DNA from: Lactobacillus amylovorus DSM 20531
GTDB lineage: Bacteria > Bacillota > Bacilli > Lactobacillales > Lactobacillaceae
Length of the DNA: 64,000 nucleotides
Reading direction: 5' to 3'
Assembly (NCBI RefSeq): GCF_002706375.1
Contig: NZ_CP017706.1
Location: 1,984,001-2,048,000 of the forward strand
This document shows, piece after piece, positions 8,236 through 17,768 of this stretch (the first letter of the stretch is position 1; each line of letters begins with the position of its first letter). Made by a program: the position numbers and the translations under genes. The notes below the pieces were generated by a model that was not told where the DNA came from, ran no database searches, and was given only the letters and a program-made list of their open reading frames with translations.

Positions 8236-10653
8236 ATGAACGAAGAAAAAACAAATTTAGAAACGGGCCTAACTAGTAGCCAGGTTGAGAAGCATATTCA
8301 AGCTGGTGAAGTAAATAAGGCCGTTGATGATCAATTTAAAACAAATAAACAAATCATACGAGAAAACTTGTTTACTTACTTTAACTTAATTTTCTTGGTT
8401 TTATCGATTTTGCTGATCTTTGTAGGTGCATATAAGGATCTGACTTTCTTGCCGGTTATTGTTTTAAACACCGTGATTGGAATTGTGCAGGAAATTCGTG
8501 CTAAAAAGATTTTGAGCAAGTTGAACGTGATGAACACGACCGAAATCGTGGCTTTGCGTGATAGTAAAGAAGAAAAAGTCCCGATTGAGAAACTGGTTAA
8601 GGGAGATCTTGTTTTATTAAAGACAGGTGATCAGATTCCTGCCGATGGAAAAGTTGTTAAGGGCAATATCCGGGTCAATGAATCTCTTTTAACCGGTGAA
8701 TCCGATGAAATTACTAAAGAAGTCGGTGACGATCTGATGTCAGGCTCCTTCGTGGTTTCAGGTTCTGCCTATATGCAATTAGAAAAGGTAGGTAAAGAAA
8801 GCTACATTTCTAAGTTGACTATTAAAGCTAAGGCAATGAGCAGCAGAGAACAATCAGAAATGGTGCGCTCAATCAATAAATTGATTAAATGGGTCGGTAT
8901 TATCATTATTCCCCTGGGCATAGCACTATTTTCGATGAGTTTCTTTGTCAACCATATGTCGCTATACCGCAGTATTGTTTCTATGGAAGCCGCAATTATC
9001 GGTATGATTCCGGAAGGATTATATCTTTTAACGACGATTGCCTTAGCATTGTCCGCAGTACGTTTGGCCCGCAAACAGGTAATGCTGCATGATATGAAGA
9101 GTGTAGAAACACTTGCCCGTGTTAACGTCCTTTGTGTTGACAAAACAGGTACGATTACTGAACCAAAACTGAGTGTAGAAAGGGCAGTTGTTTCTAAGGA
9201 TTTTAAAGGAAATAACTTAGATCAACTCATTGGTGATTTTTCGGCCAGCATGCCAGCAGATAATGCAACAATGAAGGCAATTCATGAGCATTTTACTGAA
9301 AATAGTGGTAAGCAAGCTAGTGGCATTTTGCCTTTTACTTCTGTTAATAAATACAGTGGTGTAATTTTCGATGATCATACCCTTTTAATCGGTGCGCCGG
9401 AAATGGTCTTGCGTGATCAATTTGAACAGTATAAAGATGAGTTTGAACGATATGCTGCAACTGGCTACCGTGTTTTGATCGTTGCTAATTATCCTGGTGT
9501 TTTAACTGAAGATGATTCGAAATTAACTAAACCGGTTGAAGTATATGGCTACATTCTGTTGTCTAATCCAATTAGAAAAGAAGCTAAGGATACCTTTGAA
9601 TACTTTGCTAAACAGGGTGTAGAAATTAAAGTTATTTCTGGTGATAATCCGGTAACTGTATCAAGAGTAGCTAAACAAGCTGGTATTAAAAATGCCGATA
9701 AGGATATTGATGCCCAGGAAATACCAGATGATGGTTATGAGGATGCAGTGAAAAACTATAGCGTCTTTGGTAGAGTTAAACCAGAACAAAAGCGTAAATT
9801 CGTTAAAGCCTTACAAAATTTAGGTAATACTGTAGCCATGACTGGTGACGGTGTTAACGATATTTTGGCGATGAAGAAAGCTGATTGTTCAATCGCAATG
9901 GCCTCCGGTAATAGTGCTGCCGTTCAAGCTTCCCAGGTTGTTTTGCTTGATTCCAATTTTGCTAAAATGCCACAAGTGGTAAATGAGGGGAGACAAGTAG
10001 TTAACAACATTCAACGTTCAGCAAGTTTGTTCTTGGTAAAGAATATCTTCTCATTCTTGATGGCGATTTTCTCACTAATAATGGTAATTAATTATCCATT
10101 GCAGCCATCACAAATTACGTTGATTTCTGCTTTCACGATTGGTTTGCCATCATTCCTCTTAGCTCTAGAAAGCAACCACAATCGTATTCGTGGTCAATTT
10201 ATCCCAAATGTTTTGGCAAGAGCGATCCCAGGTGGGGTAACCGATATGTTGGCCGTAAGTATTTTGGTAGTTGCAGGAGGCTATATTTCACTTGATCATA
10301 ACGATGTCGGCACTACTGCTACTTTATTGCTAGTAGCAGTTGGTGCAATGGTTTTGTACCATATTTCAGCACCGCTTAATAAATTCAGAGCATTGGTAAT
10401 GTTTATTTCGTTCTTAGGACTACTGCTCGCGATTATTTTCTTACATGATTTATTTTCATTGACAATGATTTCTGATAAAGCAATATTTGTTTTGCTTGTC
10501 TTGTTCTGTGCAGCTACGACAATTTTCCGTTGGTTATCAAGAATCTTGGATGGCGTGCAAGAAGTGCTAGTCGTCTTTGATCAAAAAGGCAAGAATATGA
10601 CATTTGCAGAACTACACGAAGCATATCAACGTGGTCGAAAAAGCGTATGGTGA
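8236..10653 (+). CDS. P-type cation-transporting ATPase
   Basis: An 805-residue membrane pump. The actuator motif TGES is at 153-156, the phosphorylated Asp302 lies in DKTGT, and the hinge GDGVND is at 537-542. The M4 helix reads MIPEGLYLL, the PEGL form found in type II pumps and in the CtpE-like calcium group, rather than the CPC of heavy-metal pumps. There is no N-terminal metal-binding domain. The frame is intact and monocistronic, with a TATAAT at 8198-8203 inside the tail of the preceding terminator. The transported ion (Ca, Mn or K) is not decided by the sequence; I lean to calcium. Confidence 0.9.
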   Translation: MNEEKTNLETGLTSSQVEKHIQAGEVNKAVDDQFKTNKQIIRENLFTYFNLIFLVLSILLIFVGAYKDLTFLPVIVLNTVIGIVQEIRAKKILSKLNVMNTTEIVALRDSKEEKVPIEKLVKGDLVLLKTGDQIPADGKVVKGNIRVNESLLTGESDEITKEVGDDLMSGSFVVSGSAYMQLEKVGKESYISKLTIKAKAMSSREQSEMVRSINKLIKWVGIIIIPLGIALFSMSFFVNHMSLYRSIVSMEAAIIGMIPEGLYLLTTIALALSAVRLARKQVMLHDMKSVETLARVNVLCVDKTGTITEPKLSVERAVVSKDFKGNNLDQLIGDFSASMPADNATMKAIHEHFTENSGKQASGILPFTSVNKYSGVIFDDHTLLIGAPEMVLRDQFEQYKDEFERYAATGYRVLIVANYPGVLTEDDSKLTKPVEVYGYILLSNPIRKEAKDTFEYFAKQGVEIKVISGDNPVTVSRVAKQAGIKNADKDIDAQEIPDDGYEDAVKNYSVFGRVKPEQKRKFVKALQNLGNTVAMTGDGVNDILAMKKADCSIAMASGNSAAVQASQVVLLDSNFAKMPQVVNEGRQVVNNIQRSASLFLVKNIFSFLMAIFSLIMVINYPLQPSQITLISAFTIGLPSFLLALESNHNRIRGQFIPNVLARAIPGGVTDMLAVSILVVAGGYISLDHNDVGTTATLLLVAVGAMVLYHISAPLNKFRALVMFISFLGLLLAIIFLHDLFSLTMISDKAIFVLLVLFCAATTIFRWLSRILDGVQEVLVVFDQKGKNMTFAELHEAYQRGRKSVW

Positions 10654-10657
10654 AAAG

Positions 10658-10695
10658 AAAGAGATATCTGTTTGAAAAATCAGATATCTCTTTTT
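10658..10695 (+). terminator. Bidirectional terminator between P-type ATPase and nuclease genes
   Basis: AAAGAGATATCTG pairs perfectly with CAGATATCTCTTT around a 10-base loop, flanked by A and T runs. Confidence 0.88.
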
Positions 10696-10698
10696 ACT

Positions 10699-11640
10699 TT
10701 ATCTCAATGATTTACGATAGCCAGCACGTCTAGCAGCAGCTTCTGAAGGGAAGTAGACTGCATTAGCTGAACTCATATGATAGTTTTCACCACTAGCAAC
10801 GTGGTAGATCTTGCTGCGTTTATTGCCAATTACTTGGTAGTTTGCAGTAGAAATCTTATGTTTAATATTATGAATAGTTCTGACTTTAGTTACATGTCGA
10901 GTGGAATGCCTTTTAGCTTTTACATGTTCAGCAATCGTGCTTGAACCATGTTTGACGTGGCTAGTACCATCTTTATAGTTTAAAACTACGCCAGGCTGCT
11001 CATTAAAGATATAAACATTGAAGTCAACGGCATTGCTGCCAAGAGACTTGGCTTCCATTTCAACGCCGTTTGCTAACAAATCATTACCCTTAAAAATCGG
11101 AGTAACTCTATAGCGAACGTAATTACTTGAAGAGTCTTTCAAATAATCGGCAACTTCATTTTCGTACTTGAGCATGTCTGGATCGTTTAATTCACGTGTT
11201 CCAGTAATTAGGTTGCGCGGATTATTATTTTGACCGGTTAATTGATAGCCAATTAGGTGACAACGGTTGTAAAGCCAGCCACTAGCAATGCGTTTGTTGT
11301 GCCAACCAGTTGGATCCCAAGTCAAACCGGCTCTTGGACTATGGGGCATCAATCTCTTATTCAAAAGGGCATTAGCCGCCTGAGCTCTATTTAAGTAATC
11401 TAAATTACTGTATTTTTGCCAAGGACCATTTTTCTTTGACAACGTACTTTTAGAGAAGCGCGGTTCATTATGGTCGACCGTAACAATTTCTTGTTTATGA
11501 AATTTCAGATTAGCGAGTGATTTATCTGAAACGGCATAAACGGTTTGGTTATTGCATGGGACATTAGTATTGGCGAAGGAAATCAAGCCTACTGCCGCTA
11601 CTAATGAGAGAGCAAAACTTCGAAAGTGATTTTTCTTCAT
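10699..11640 (-). CDS. Secreted DNA/RNA non-specific endonuclease
   Basis: The start at 11640 has GGAG at a good distance and begins a clear signal peptide (MKKNHF, then a hydrophobic stretch to about residue 23), so the mature enzyme is exported. The EndA/NucA-like core spans about residues 75-215. LYNRCHLIGYQL holds the likely catalytic His128 in place of the DRGH form, and NNPRNLITGT follows with the metal-site Asn. The C-terminal 45 residues (SKIYHVASGENYHM, then YFPSEAAARRAGYRKS) form the small tail module common in lactobacillal nucleases. It probably digests extracellular DNA for nucleotide salvage or uptake. Monocistronic and intact. Confidence 0.85.
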   Translation of the reverse strand: MKKNHFRSFALSLVAAVGLISFANTNVPCNNQTVYAVSDKSLANLKFHKQEIVTVDHNEPRFSKSTLSKKNGPWQKYSNLDYLNRAQAANALLNKRLMPHSPRAGLTWDPTGWHNKRIASGWLYNRCHLIGYQLTGQNNNPRNLITGTRELNDPDMLKYENEVADYLKDSSSNYVRYRVTPIFKGNDLLANGVEMEAKSLGSNAVDFNVYIFNEQPGVVLNYKDGTSHVKHGSSTIAEHVKAKRHSTRHVTKVRTIHNIKHKISTANYQVIGNKRSKIYHVASGENYHMSSANAVYFPSEAAARRAGYRKSLR

Positions 11641-11728
11641 TTCTTTCTCCTTAGCAATTATTAAATTATAAGATATAACCACATTATAAAATAAAACCGC
11701 TTACTCAGAAGAATAATTAAAAAATATA

Positions 11729-11757
11729 TTGACTAGATTAAAAAATGATGATAACTT
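11729..11757 (+). promoter_or_regulatory. Promoter of the met T-box operon
   Basis: TTGACT (11729-11734) and TAACTT (11752-11757) are separated by exactly 17 bases, placing the transcript start just ahead of the T-box leader. Confidence 0.7.
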
Positions 11758-11764
11758 ATTTATA

Positions 11765-12035
11765 GCAAATTATTAATCAAACATCTTGAAGAGCTGAGTA
11801 ACTAGTTTCCTATTTATAAAGAGAACTAACGTGGTGGTGAAAGTTAGCAAATAGGCCCTAGCGAATATGGGCTTGGAACGATGACTGGTAGTGATATTTA
11901 GCTATCAGCGGATTTGCACCCGTTAACAGTGCAGGCTATTAATTTGATAGCCAATGAGATTTATCGCGTGAGTGATAAATGAATTAAAGGTGGTAACACG
12001 AGCATTCGTCCTTTTAGGATGAATGCTTTTTTTAT
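11765..12035 (+). promoter_or_regulatory. T-box riboswitch, methionine type (controls metQNI)
   Basis: The leader carries the conserved T-box sequence AAAGGTGGTAACACG at 11986-12000, followed by a terminator (GCATTCGTCC pairing with GGATGAATGC, then TTTTTTT) at 12002-12034. Stem I has an AGTA motif in its 5' half and, on the 3' side, GGAACG followed by ATG at 11881-11883 and then A, which I take as the methionine specifier. Uncharged tRNA-Met would stabilise the antiterminator and allow transcription of the methionine importer. Assignment of the specifier rests partly on the downstream genes. Confidence 0.88.
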
Positions 12036-12059
12036 TTTCATTATTAGGAGTTGAGTTAC

Positions 12060-12914
12060 ATGCGTAAGCGTAGACGGAGAAATACGATTATTTGGACAAT
12101 TATCGGCGTTTTAATCTTAATTGCTGGTTGGTTTAGTTTTGGATCAGGAATTCCAAGTAAAACCCAAGCCAAGACTGTAACAGTTGGTGTTGTCTCACAA
12201 AGTAAACAAGATGCAGCTATTTGGAGGAGCGTTGCTCAAACGGCTAAAGATAAATATGGTATTACGATTAAGATAAAGAATTTTACTGATTACAACCAGC
12301 CAAACAAGGCTTTGAAATCTGGCGATGTTGATTTGAATGCTTTCCAACACTACGCCTTCCTTAAAGCATGGAACAAGTCAAATGGTGGTGGTGTAGTTCC
12401 AATCGGTAAAACTTATATTGCACCAATTCGTTTGTACTCTAAGAAATACAAGAAGTTGTCTCAATTGCCAGATGGTGCAACTATTGCCATTCCAAATGAT
12501 GCAACTAATGAATCAAGAGCATTGTTTGTTCTTAAAAACGCTGGCTTAATCGGTTTAAGAAAGGGCAAGACACTTGTTACTGTAGCCGATATCACTAAGA
12601 ACCCACGCAACCTTAAGTTAAAGGAAGTTGGTGCTGAACAAACTGGTCGAGTAATCAATTCAGTTGATGCTTCAGTAGTTAACAACGACTATGCTGGTCC
12701 AGCTGGTTTAGGCGATAAGCAAACTATTTACGTTGAACCAGTTAACAAAGATTCTAAGCAATGGATCAACATCATTTGTGCTAAGAAGGGTCAAGAAAAC
12801 AACCGACTTTACAAAGATGTGGTTAAGGCCTACCAAACTGAAAAGACAAAGAAGTTGACTAAGCACTACTACGGTAATTCACAAATTGCTGCTTGGGATA
12901 TCAAGATTAAGTAG
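12060..12914 (+). CDS. metQ: Methionine ABC transporter substrate-binding protein (NlpA/MetQ family)
   Basis: Extracellular solute-binding subunit of the methionine importer. I place the start at the ATG at 12060, 9 bases after GGAG; the TTG at 12051 directly abuts that site. The product is 284 residues. A basic MRKRRRR head and one hydrophobic helix (residues 9-26) anchor it, but no lipobox Cys is present, which is unusual for MetQ. The mature part begins around [23 protein letters not shown] near residue 95 and the [16 protein letters not shown] segment near 200 are typical of NlpA-type ligand binding. First gene of the T-box-controlled operon. Confidence 0.92.
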   Translation: MRKRRRRNTIIWTIIGVLILIAGWFSFGSGIPSKTQAKTVTVGVVSQSKQDAAIWRSVAQTAKDKYGITIKIKNFTDYNQPNKALKSGDVDLNAFQHYAFLKAWNKSNGGGVVPIGKTYIAPIRLYSKKYKKLSQLPDGATIAIPNDATNESRALFVLKNAGLIGLRKGKTLVTVADITKNPRNLKLKEVGAEQTGRVINSVDASVVNNDYAGPAGLGDKQTIYVEPVNKDSKQWINIICAKKGQENNRLYKDVVKAYQTEKTKKLTKHYYGNSQIAAWDIKIK

Positions 12915-12925
12915 GAGGGGTTAGA

Positions 12926-13987
12926 ATGAGCATTATTCAATTAGATCATATTGATGTAGATTTTCCTCAAAAAAAGGGTAAAGTTGTCAAAGCAGTTAGC
13001 GATGTAACTTTGCACGTTGAAAAAGGCGATATTTATGGAGTTGTCGGCTTCTCTGGTGCCGGTAAGTCAACCTTGGTTAGAACGATTAACCTCCTGCAAC
13101 ATCCTAGCAAGGGTAATATCAAGGTCAACGATGTCGATTTTGTTAAAGGGGGCAAACAAGTTATTTCTAATAAACAATTGCAACTGGAACGTCGAAAAAT
13201 CGGCATGATTTTCCAAGGTTTCAACCTATTAAATGAAACAACGGTTTTAGAAAATGTTGCTTTTGCATTAAAGCACGCAAAACTTTCCGATGAAGAATTA
13301 GAAAAACGTTCATTAGAATTGCTTGATTTAGTTGATTTGAAAGATAAGGCTAACTTTTATCCAGTTGAATTATCAGGTGGTCAGCAACAAAGAGTAGCTA
13401 TTGCTCGTGCTTTAGCTAACCACCCCGATATCTTGATCTCTGATGAAGCTACTAGTGCGCTTGATCCACAAAATACACAACAAATTTTGGATCTATTGAA
13501 GCGACTCAATAAGCAATTAGGTTTGACTGTAGTTTTAATCACCCACGAAATGGATGCCGTTAAGAAGATCTGTAATAAGGTTGCTGTAATGGAACACGGT
13601 AAGATGATTGAAAAAGGTAATTTGCGTCAAGTCTTCTTGCATCCTAAGAAGGAATTGACTAAACGCTTTGTTGGTGGTGGCCTTGAAGCTATTCAAACTT
13701 TAGAGGCCTTGAACCTTGGCAAGCTAGAAGCAAATGAAGAGGTATATCAACTAGTTTACAGCATTGCCAATGTGACTAAGTCCATCATTATTGAACTTTA
13801 CCGTCAAATTGGAGTAGAGGTTTCAATGCTTTATGGTAACGTGGAACTATTAAATGGCGAAGCGATCGGTACTTTGGTTGTTTTGGTTAAAGGGGATGCC
13901 GATAAGCAAAAGCAAGCTAGAGAATTCTTGGAGAAGCAAAACGTTACTTTGACTAGATTGGATGAAAAGGGGAATTTAGATGATTAG
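12926..13987 (+). CDS. metN: Methionine ABC transporter ATP-binding protein
   Basis: The ATPase subunit, 353 residues. Walker [10 protein letters not shown] is at 41-49, the ABC signature LSGGQQQR is near 150 and Walker [13 protein letters not shown] is near 170, with the H-loop His in LITHEMD. The last 80 residues form the C-terminal NIL/C2 regulatory domain typical of MetN, which senses methionine and inhibits the pump. AGGAGGGG precedes the ATG. Its last 8 bases overlap metI, indicating translational coupling. Confidence 0.95.
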   Translation: MSIIQLDHIDVDFPQKKGKVVKAVSDVTLHVEKGDIYGVVGFSGAGKSTLVRTINLLQHPSKGNIKVNDVDFVKGGKQVISNKQLQLERRKIGMIFQGFNLLNETTVLENVAFALKHAKLSDEELEKRSLELLDLVDLKDKANFYPVELSGGQQQRVAIARALANHPDILISDEATSALDPQNTQQILDLLKRLNKQLGLTVVLITHEMDAVKKICNKVAVMEHGKMIEKGNLRQVFLHPKKELTKRFVGGGLEAIQTLEALNLGKLEANEEVYQLVYSIANVTKSIIIELYRQIGVEVSMLYGNVELLNGEAIGTLVVLVKGDADKQKQAREFLEKQNVTLTRLDEKGNLDD

Positions 13988-14681
13988 TTGGTTTGAAAAA
14001 GTTTGTCCAAATGTCTTACAACTCGGCTGGGGCGGAGACGCTGGCTGGGGAACTAGTATCTTTCAAACATTATTCATGACTTTTTGGGCCACAATCTTCG
14101 GTGGCATTCTTGGAATTATTTTTGGTGTTTTGCTTGTTGTAACCAAAGAAGACGGTATTCGTCCAAACAAGTTCTGGTATAACGTTTGCGATAAGATCGT
14201 TTCAATTTTTAGAGCTATTCCATTTGTAATCTTGCTTGCCTTTGTTGCACCTGTTACGCAAAAGATTGTTGGTACTCAAATCGGGATGAAGGCAGCCTTA
14301 GTTCCATTAACTTTAGGTGTTTTCCCATTCTACGCTCGTCAGGTACAAGTTGCCCTTGAAAGTGTTGACACAGGTAAAGTAGAGGCTGCTCAAAGTTTAG
14401 GCGCAACTGTTTCAGATATCATTTTTGATGTTTACTTACGTGAATCACGTTCAGAATTAATCCGCGTTTCAACAGTAACCATCATTTCATTGATTGGTTT
14501 AACTGCAATGGCTGGTGCCATCGGTGCCGGTGGTTTAGGTAACACAGCTATTTCATATGGTTACAATCGTTTTAACAATGACGTTACCTTAGTTGCTACT
14601 GTCTTAGTAATTATTTTGATTTTTATTGTACAAATTGTTGGTGACTTCTTTGCTAAAAAGATGAACCATCAAAATAGGTAG
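13980..14681 (+). CDS. metI: Methionine ABC transporter permease
   Basis: A 233-residue membrane subunit with five or more helices. The coupling motif around residues 145-170 ([17 protein letters not shown], the EAA loop contacting MetN) is clear. It overlaps metN by 8 bases and closes the operon. A strong terminator follows 15 bases after the stop. Confidence 0.95.
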   Translation: MISWFEKVCPNVLQLGWGGDAGWGTSIFQTLFMTFWATIFGGILGIIFGVLLVVTKEDGIRPNKFWYNVCDKIVSIFRAIPFVILLAFVAPVTQKIVGTQIGMKAALVPLTLGVFPFYARQVQVALESVDTGKVEAAQSLGATVSDIIFDVYLRESRSELIRVSTVTIISLIGLTAMAGAIGAGGLGNTAISYGYNRFNNDVTLVATVLVIILIFIVQIVGDFFAKKMNHQNR

Positions 14682-14695
14682 AAATTTTTAAGATG

Positions 14696-14722
14696 AGATC
14701 TAGGCTATCCTAGATCTTTTTT
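14696..14722 (+). terminator. Terminator of metQNI
   Basis: AGATCTAGG pairs perfectly with CCTAGATCT around CTAT, followed by a T run. Confidence 0.88.
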
Positions 14723-14811
14723 CTTTAATTGAAAAAGAAAGCCTTTACAGGTATCATAAAAGGTGATTGAAAACTAACAAAAACCTTATGCTTATGTAAA
14801 GAGGAAAAATA

Positions 14812-16215
14812 ATGAGCGAAGAAAACTATCGTATTGAAAGCGACACCATCGGTCCTGTAAAAATTCCTAAGGATGCTTTGTGGGGTCCACAAACGGAAAG
14901 AAGTCGCAATAACTTTCCAAGCGGTGAGTTAATGCCTTTACAAATCATCCGTGCATTTTTGCATTTGAAGAAGGCTGCTGCCGAATCAAATGTGGAAGTT
15001 GGGGATGAACCTAAGGAAAAAGGTGAAGCAATTGAAGATGCAATTGATCATCTTTTAGCCTTGAGCGATGAAGACTTAAGAAAGGACTTCCCACTTCACG
15101 TTTTGCAAACTGGTTCAGGTACGCAAAGCAACATGAACGTCAACGAAGTTGTTGCTAACTTAGCTAACAAGTTGCACCCAGGTTTGAACATTTTGCCAAA
15201 CGATGACGTTAACCGTGGTCAATCTTCTAACGATACTTTCCCAACAGCAATGAACATCGTTGCCGTTGAAGCACTTGATAAACTTGAACCAGCTGTTCAA
15301 CACTTAATTGAAGAATTAGTAGTTAAAGAAAAGAAGTACTGGAAGACTGTTAAGGTTGGTCGTACTCACTTGCAAGATGCTACTCCTTTAACTTTTGGTC
15401 AAGAAGTTTCAGGCTATATTTCAGCACTTAAACATGACTTGTCATACATTCAAGAATTAAAGCCAACTCTTTATGAATTGGCCATTGGTGGTACTGCAGT
15501 AGGTACTGGCTTGAACGCAGCTCCAGGCATGACAGAAAAGATTGCCGGTAAATTATCAGAAGTCTACGGCCATGAATTCAAGGTAAAGACCAACAAGTTC
15601 TGGGGCTTAGCTCACCACTCAGGTCTTGATGTAATGCATGGTGCACTTAAGACGCTCGCAGCCGACATGTTTAAGATTGCTCAAGATATCAGATTCTTGG
15701 CATCAGGTCCAAGAGCTGGTTACGGTGAATTAAATATTCCTGCTAACGAACCAGGTTCAAGTATCATGCCAGGTAAGGTAAACCCAACTCAAGCCGAAGC
15801 TGTAACTATGGCTGCTGCTAAAGTATTTGGTAATGATACCACGATTACTTTTGCTTCAAGTCAAGGTAACTTTGAAATGAACGTCTTTAAGACTGTCATG
15901 ATTGCTTCATTCCTTGATTCTTGTGATATATTAACTGGTACAATTACTGGTTTTGCTGATAGAATGATTCATGGCTTAACTGTTAACGATGAAAGAATGG
16001 ATGATTTGCTTGAAAACTCATTGATGACAGTTACTGCTTTATCACCACACATTGGTTACCATGCGGCTGCTAAAATTGCCCAAGCTGCACAAAAAGAGGA
16101 CACTACTTTGAAAGAAGCTGCCTTAAAGAGCGGCAAGGTTACCGAAGAGCAATACGATGAATGGATGGACTACATGAAGATGACTAATGTCGACAAGTCC
16201 ACTCCAGAAGAATAA
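14812..16215 (+). CDS. fumC: Fumarate hydratase, class II
   Basis: Interconverts malate and fumarate. It is 467 residues with the class II signature GSSIMPGKVNPT near residue 318 and the substrate-site TGSGTQSNMN segment near 100. GRTHLQDATPL holds the active-site His. AGAGGAAA precedes the ATG. It is followed after 11 bases by a fumarate reductase, so in this fermentative organism it most likely runs in the reductive direction (malate to fumarate). Confidence 0.96.
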   Translation: MSEENYRIESDTIGPVKIPKDALWGPQTERSRNNFPSGELMPLQIIRAFLHLKKAAAESNVEVGDEPKEKGEAIEDAIDHLLALSDEDLRKDFPLHVLQTGSGTQSNMNVNEVVANLANKLHPGLNILPNDDVNRGQSSNDTFPTAMNIVAVEALDKLEPAVQHLIEELVVKEKKYWKTVKVGRTHLQDATPLTFGQEVSGYISALKHDLSYIQELKPTLYELAIGGTAVGTGLNAAPGMTEKIAGKLSEVYGHEFKVKTNKFWGLAHHSGLDVMHGALKTLAADMFKIAQDIRFLASGPRAGYGELNIPANEPGSSIMPGKVNPTQAEAVTMAAAKVFGNDTTITFASSQGNFEMNVFKTVMIASFLDSCDILTGTITGFADRMIHGLTVNDERMDDLLENSLMTVTALSPHIGYHAAAKIAQAAQKEDTTLKEAALKSGKVTEEQYDEWMDYMKMTNVDKSTPEE

Positions 16216-16226
16216 TAGGGGATATT

Positions 16227-17603
16227 ATGCCAAATAATAAAGAATTAAAAAATAAATATGATGCAATAATTGTTGGTTCAGGTGGTACTGGTTTAACAGC
16301 AGCACTTCAAGCTCGTGAACTTGGTTTGAATGTTGTTATTTTGGAAAAGAACGGTAAAACTGGTGGTAACACTAGTCGTGCTTCTAGTGGTATGAACGCA
16401 TCTGAATCATTGGTTCAACTTGATGAAGGAATCATTGACAACAACCGTGACTTTTACGAAGAAACTTTAAAAGGTGGCGGTTTATTAAACGACCGTGCAA
16501 TGCTTAAGTACTTTGTTAACCACTCCGCTATTGCAATTAGCTGGTTAATGAAATATGGCGTTCATTTGACTGATTTAACCATTACCGGTGGGATGAGCGT
16601 AAAGAGAGCTCACCGTCCAGGTTCAATGGAACCAGTTGGCTTTTATTTGACTTCACGTTTAACTAACCAAGTTAAAAAGGCCGGTGTAGATATCTTTACT
16701 GGTGCTAAAGTAACTAAATTGTTGCAAGACAAGAATGGCAATGTTAACGGCGTAGAAGTTGAAACTGATGAAGGCGTTAAAACAATTAAGGCTAAGGCAG
16801 TTTTGCTTGCTACTGGTGGCTTTGGCGCTTCTAAAGAAATCATCAAGAAGTATCGTCCAGATTTAGTTGACTACAAGACTACCAACCAACCAGGTGCTAC
16901 TGGCGATGGGATTAAGCTTGCTAAAGAAATTGGTGCGCAATTGATGCAAATGAACTTTATTCAAGTTCACCCAACTGCAGATACTGATAACCCACACGTT
17001 TACTTAATCGGTGAAGGTTTACGAGGTGAAGGTGCTATTTTGGTTAACAAGGCCGGCAAGCGTTTTGTTAACGAATTAAACACCCGTAAAATTGTTTCAA
17101 GTGCGATTACTGGTTTAAACGAAGACGGTGCATACTTGGTATTCGATTCAGGTGTTCGTGCTCATTTTGAAGCTGTAGAATTTTATGACCACATTGGCTT
17201 GGTTAAGGAGGGCAGCACTTTGGCTGACTTAGCTAAGGAAATTGATGTTGATCCAGAAAACTTAGCTGCCACAGTAGATGAGTGGAACAAGGCCGTTGAA
17301 AACCACAAGGATAAGGAATTTGGCAGAACTACTGGTATGGATCGTGAATTAAACCGTGGACCATACTACGCTATTCACATTCACCCAGCTATTCACTACA
17401 CTATGGGCGGAATTCATATCAACACCGAAACTCAAGTATTGGATACCAACGGTAACGTAATTAAAGGTCTTTATGCAGCTGGTGAAGTTTCTGGCGGACT
17501 TCACGGCAACAACCGTATTGGTGGTAACTCAGTTGCTGAAACGGTTATCTTTGGTCGCCAAGCTGGTATTCAAATGGCTAAATACGCTAGAGAACACAAA
17601 TAA
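16227..17603 (+). CDS. Soluble flavoprotein fumarate reductase (FAD-binding, haem-free)
   Basis: A 458-residue single-subunit enzyme of the flavocytochrome c flavoprotein-domain family; no CxxCH haem motif is present. The dinucleotide fold IIVGSGGTGLTAAL is at about 15-28. GEGLRGEGAILVN near 265 and FVNELNTRK carry the active-site Arg residues, and the C-terminal block GGNSVAETVIFGRQAG binds FAD. No secretion signal and no C-terminal FMN-bind domain are seen, so it is cytosolic and NADH or reduced flavin is the likely donor. It forms an operon with fumC and completes malate to succinate. Confidence 0.88.
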   Translation: MPNNKELKNKYDAIIVGSGGTGLTAALQARELGLNVVILEKNGKTGGNTSRASSGMNASESLVQLDEGIIDNNRDFYEETLKGGGLLNDRAMLKYFVNHSAIAISWLMKYGVHLTDLTITGGMSVKRAHRPGSMEPVGFYLTSRLTNQVKKAGVDIFTGAKVTKLLQDKNGNVNGVEVETDEGVKTIKAKAVLLATGGFGASKEIIKKYRPDLVDYKTTNQPGATGDGIKLAKEIGAQLMQMNFIQVHPTADTDNPHVYLIGEGLRGEGAILVNKAGKRFVNELNTRKIVSSAITGLNEDGAYLVFDSGVRAHFEAVEFYDHIGLVKEGSTLADLAKEIDVDPENLAATVDEWNKAVENHKDKEFGRTTGMDRELNRGPYYAIHIHPAIHYTMGGIHINTETQVLDTNGNVIKGLYAAGEVSGGLHGNNRIGGNSVAETVIFGRQAGIQMAKYAREHK

Positions 17604-17612
17604 ATCTAACCG

Positions 17613-17643
17613 AAAAAGAGACAATGAGAGTTGTCTCTTTTTT
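17613..17643 (+). terminator. Terminator of fumC-fumarate reductase
   Basis: AAAAGAGACAA pairs with TTGTCTCTTTT around TGAGAG, followed by more T residues. Confidence 0.88.
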
Positions 17644-17702
17644 CAATATATTTGTTAAGAAAAGCACAATATTAACGTAATTAATTAATAAATAGTGTCT
17701 AA

Positions 17703-17723
17703 TGTAAGCGCTTAGTGTATAAT
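17703..17723 (+). promoter_or_regulatory. cre-like CcpA site overlapping the -10 region of the LDH/MDH gene
   Basis: TGTAAGCGCTTAGT at 17703-17716 matches the CcpA cre consensus TGWAARCGYTWNCW at all but one or two positions. It ends one base before a perfect TATAAT at 17718-17723. Binding here would block RNA polymerase, which predicts repression on preferred sugars. I do not see a good -35 box. Confidence 0.6.
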
Positions 17724-17768
17724 GGAACATGTAGAAAAATTACGTTTATGAAAGGACTAATATAACTT

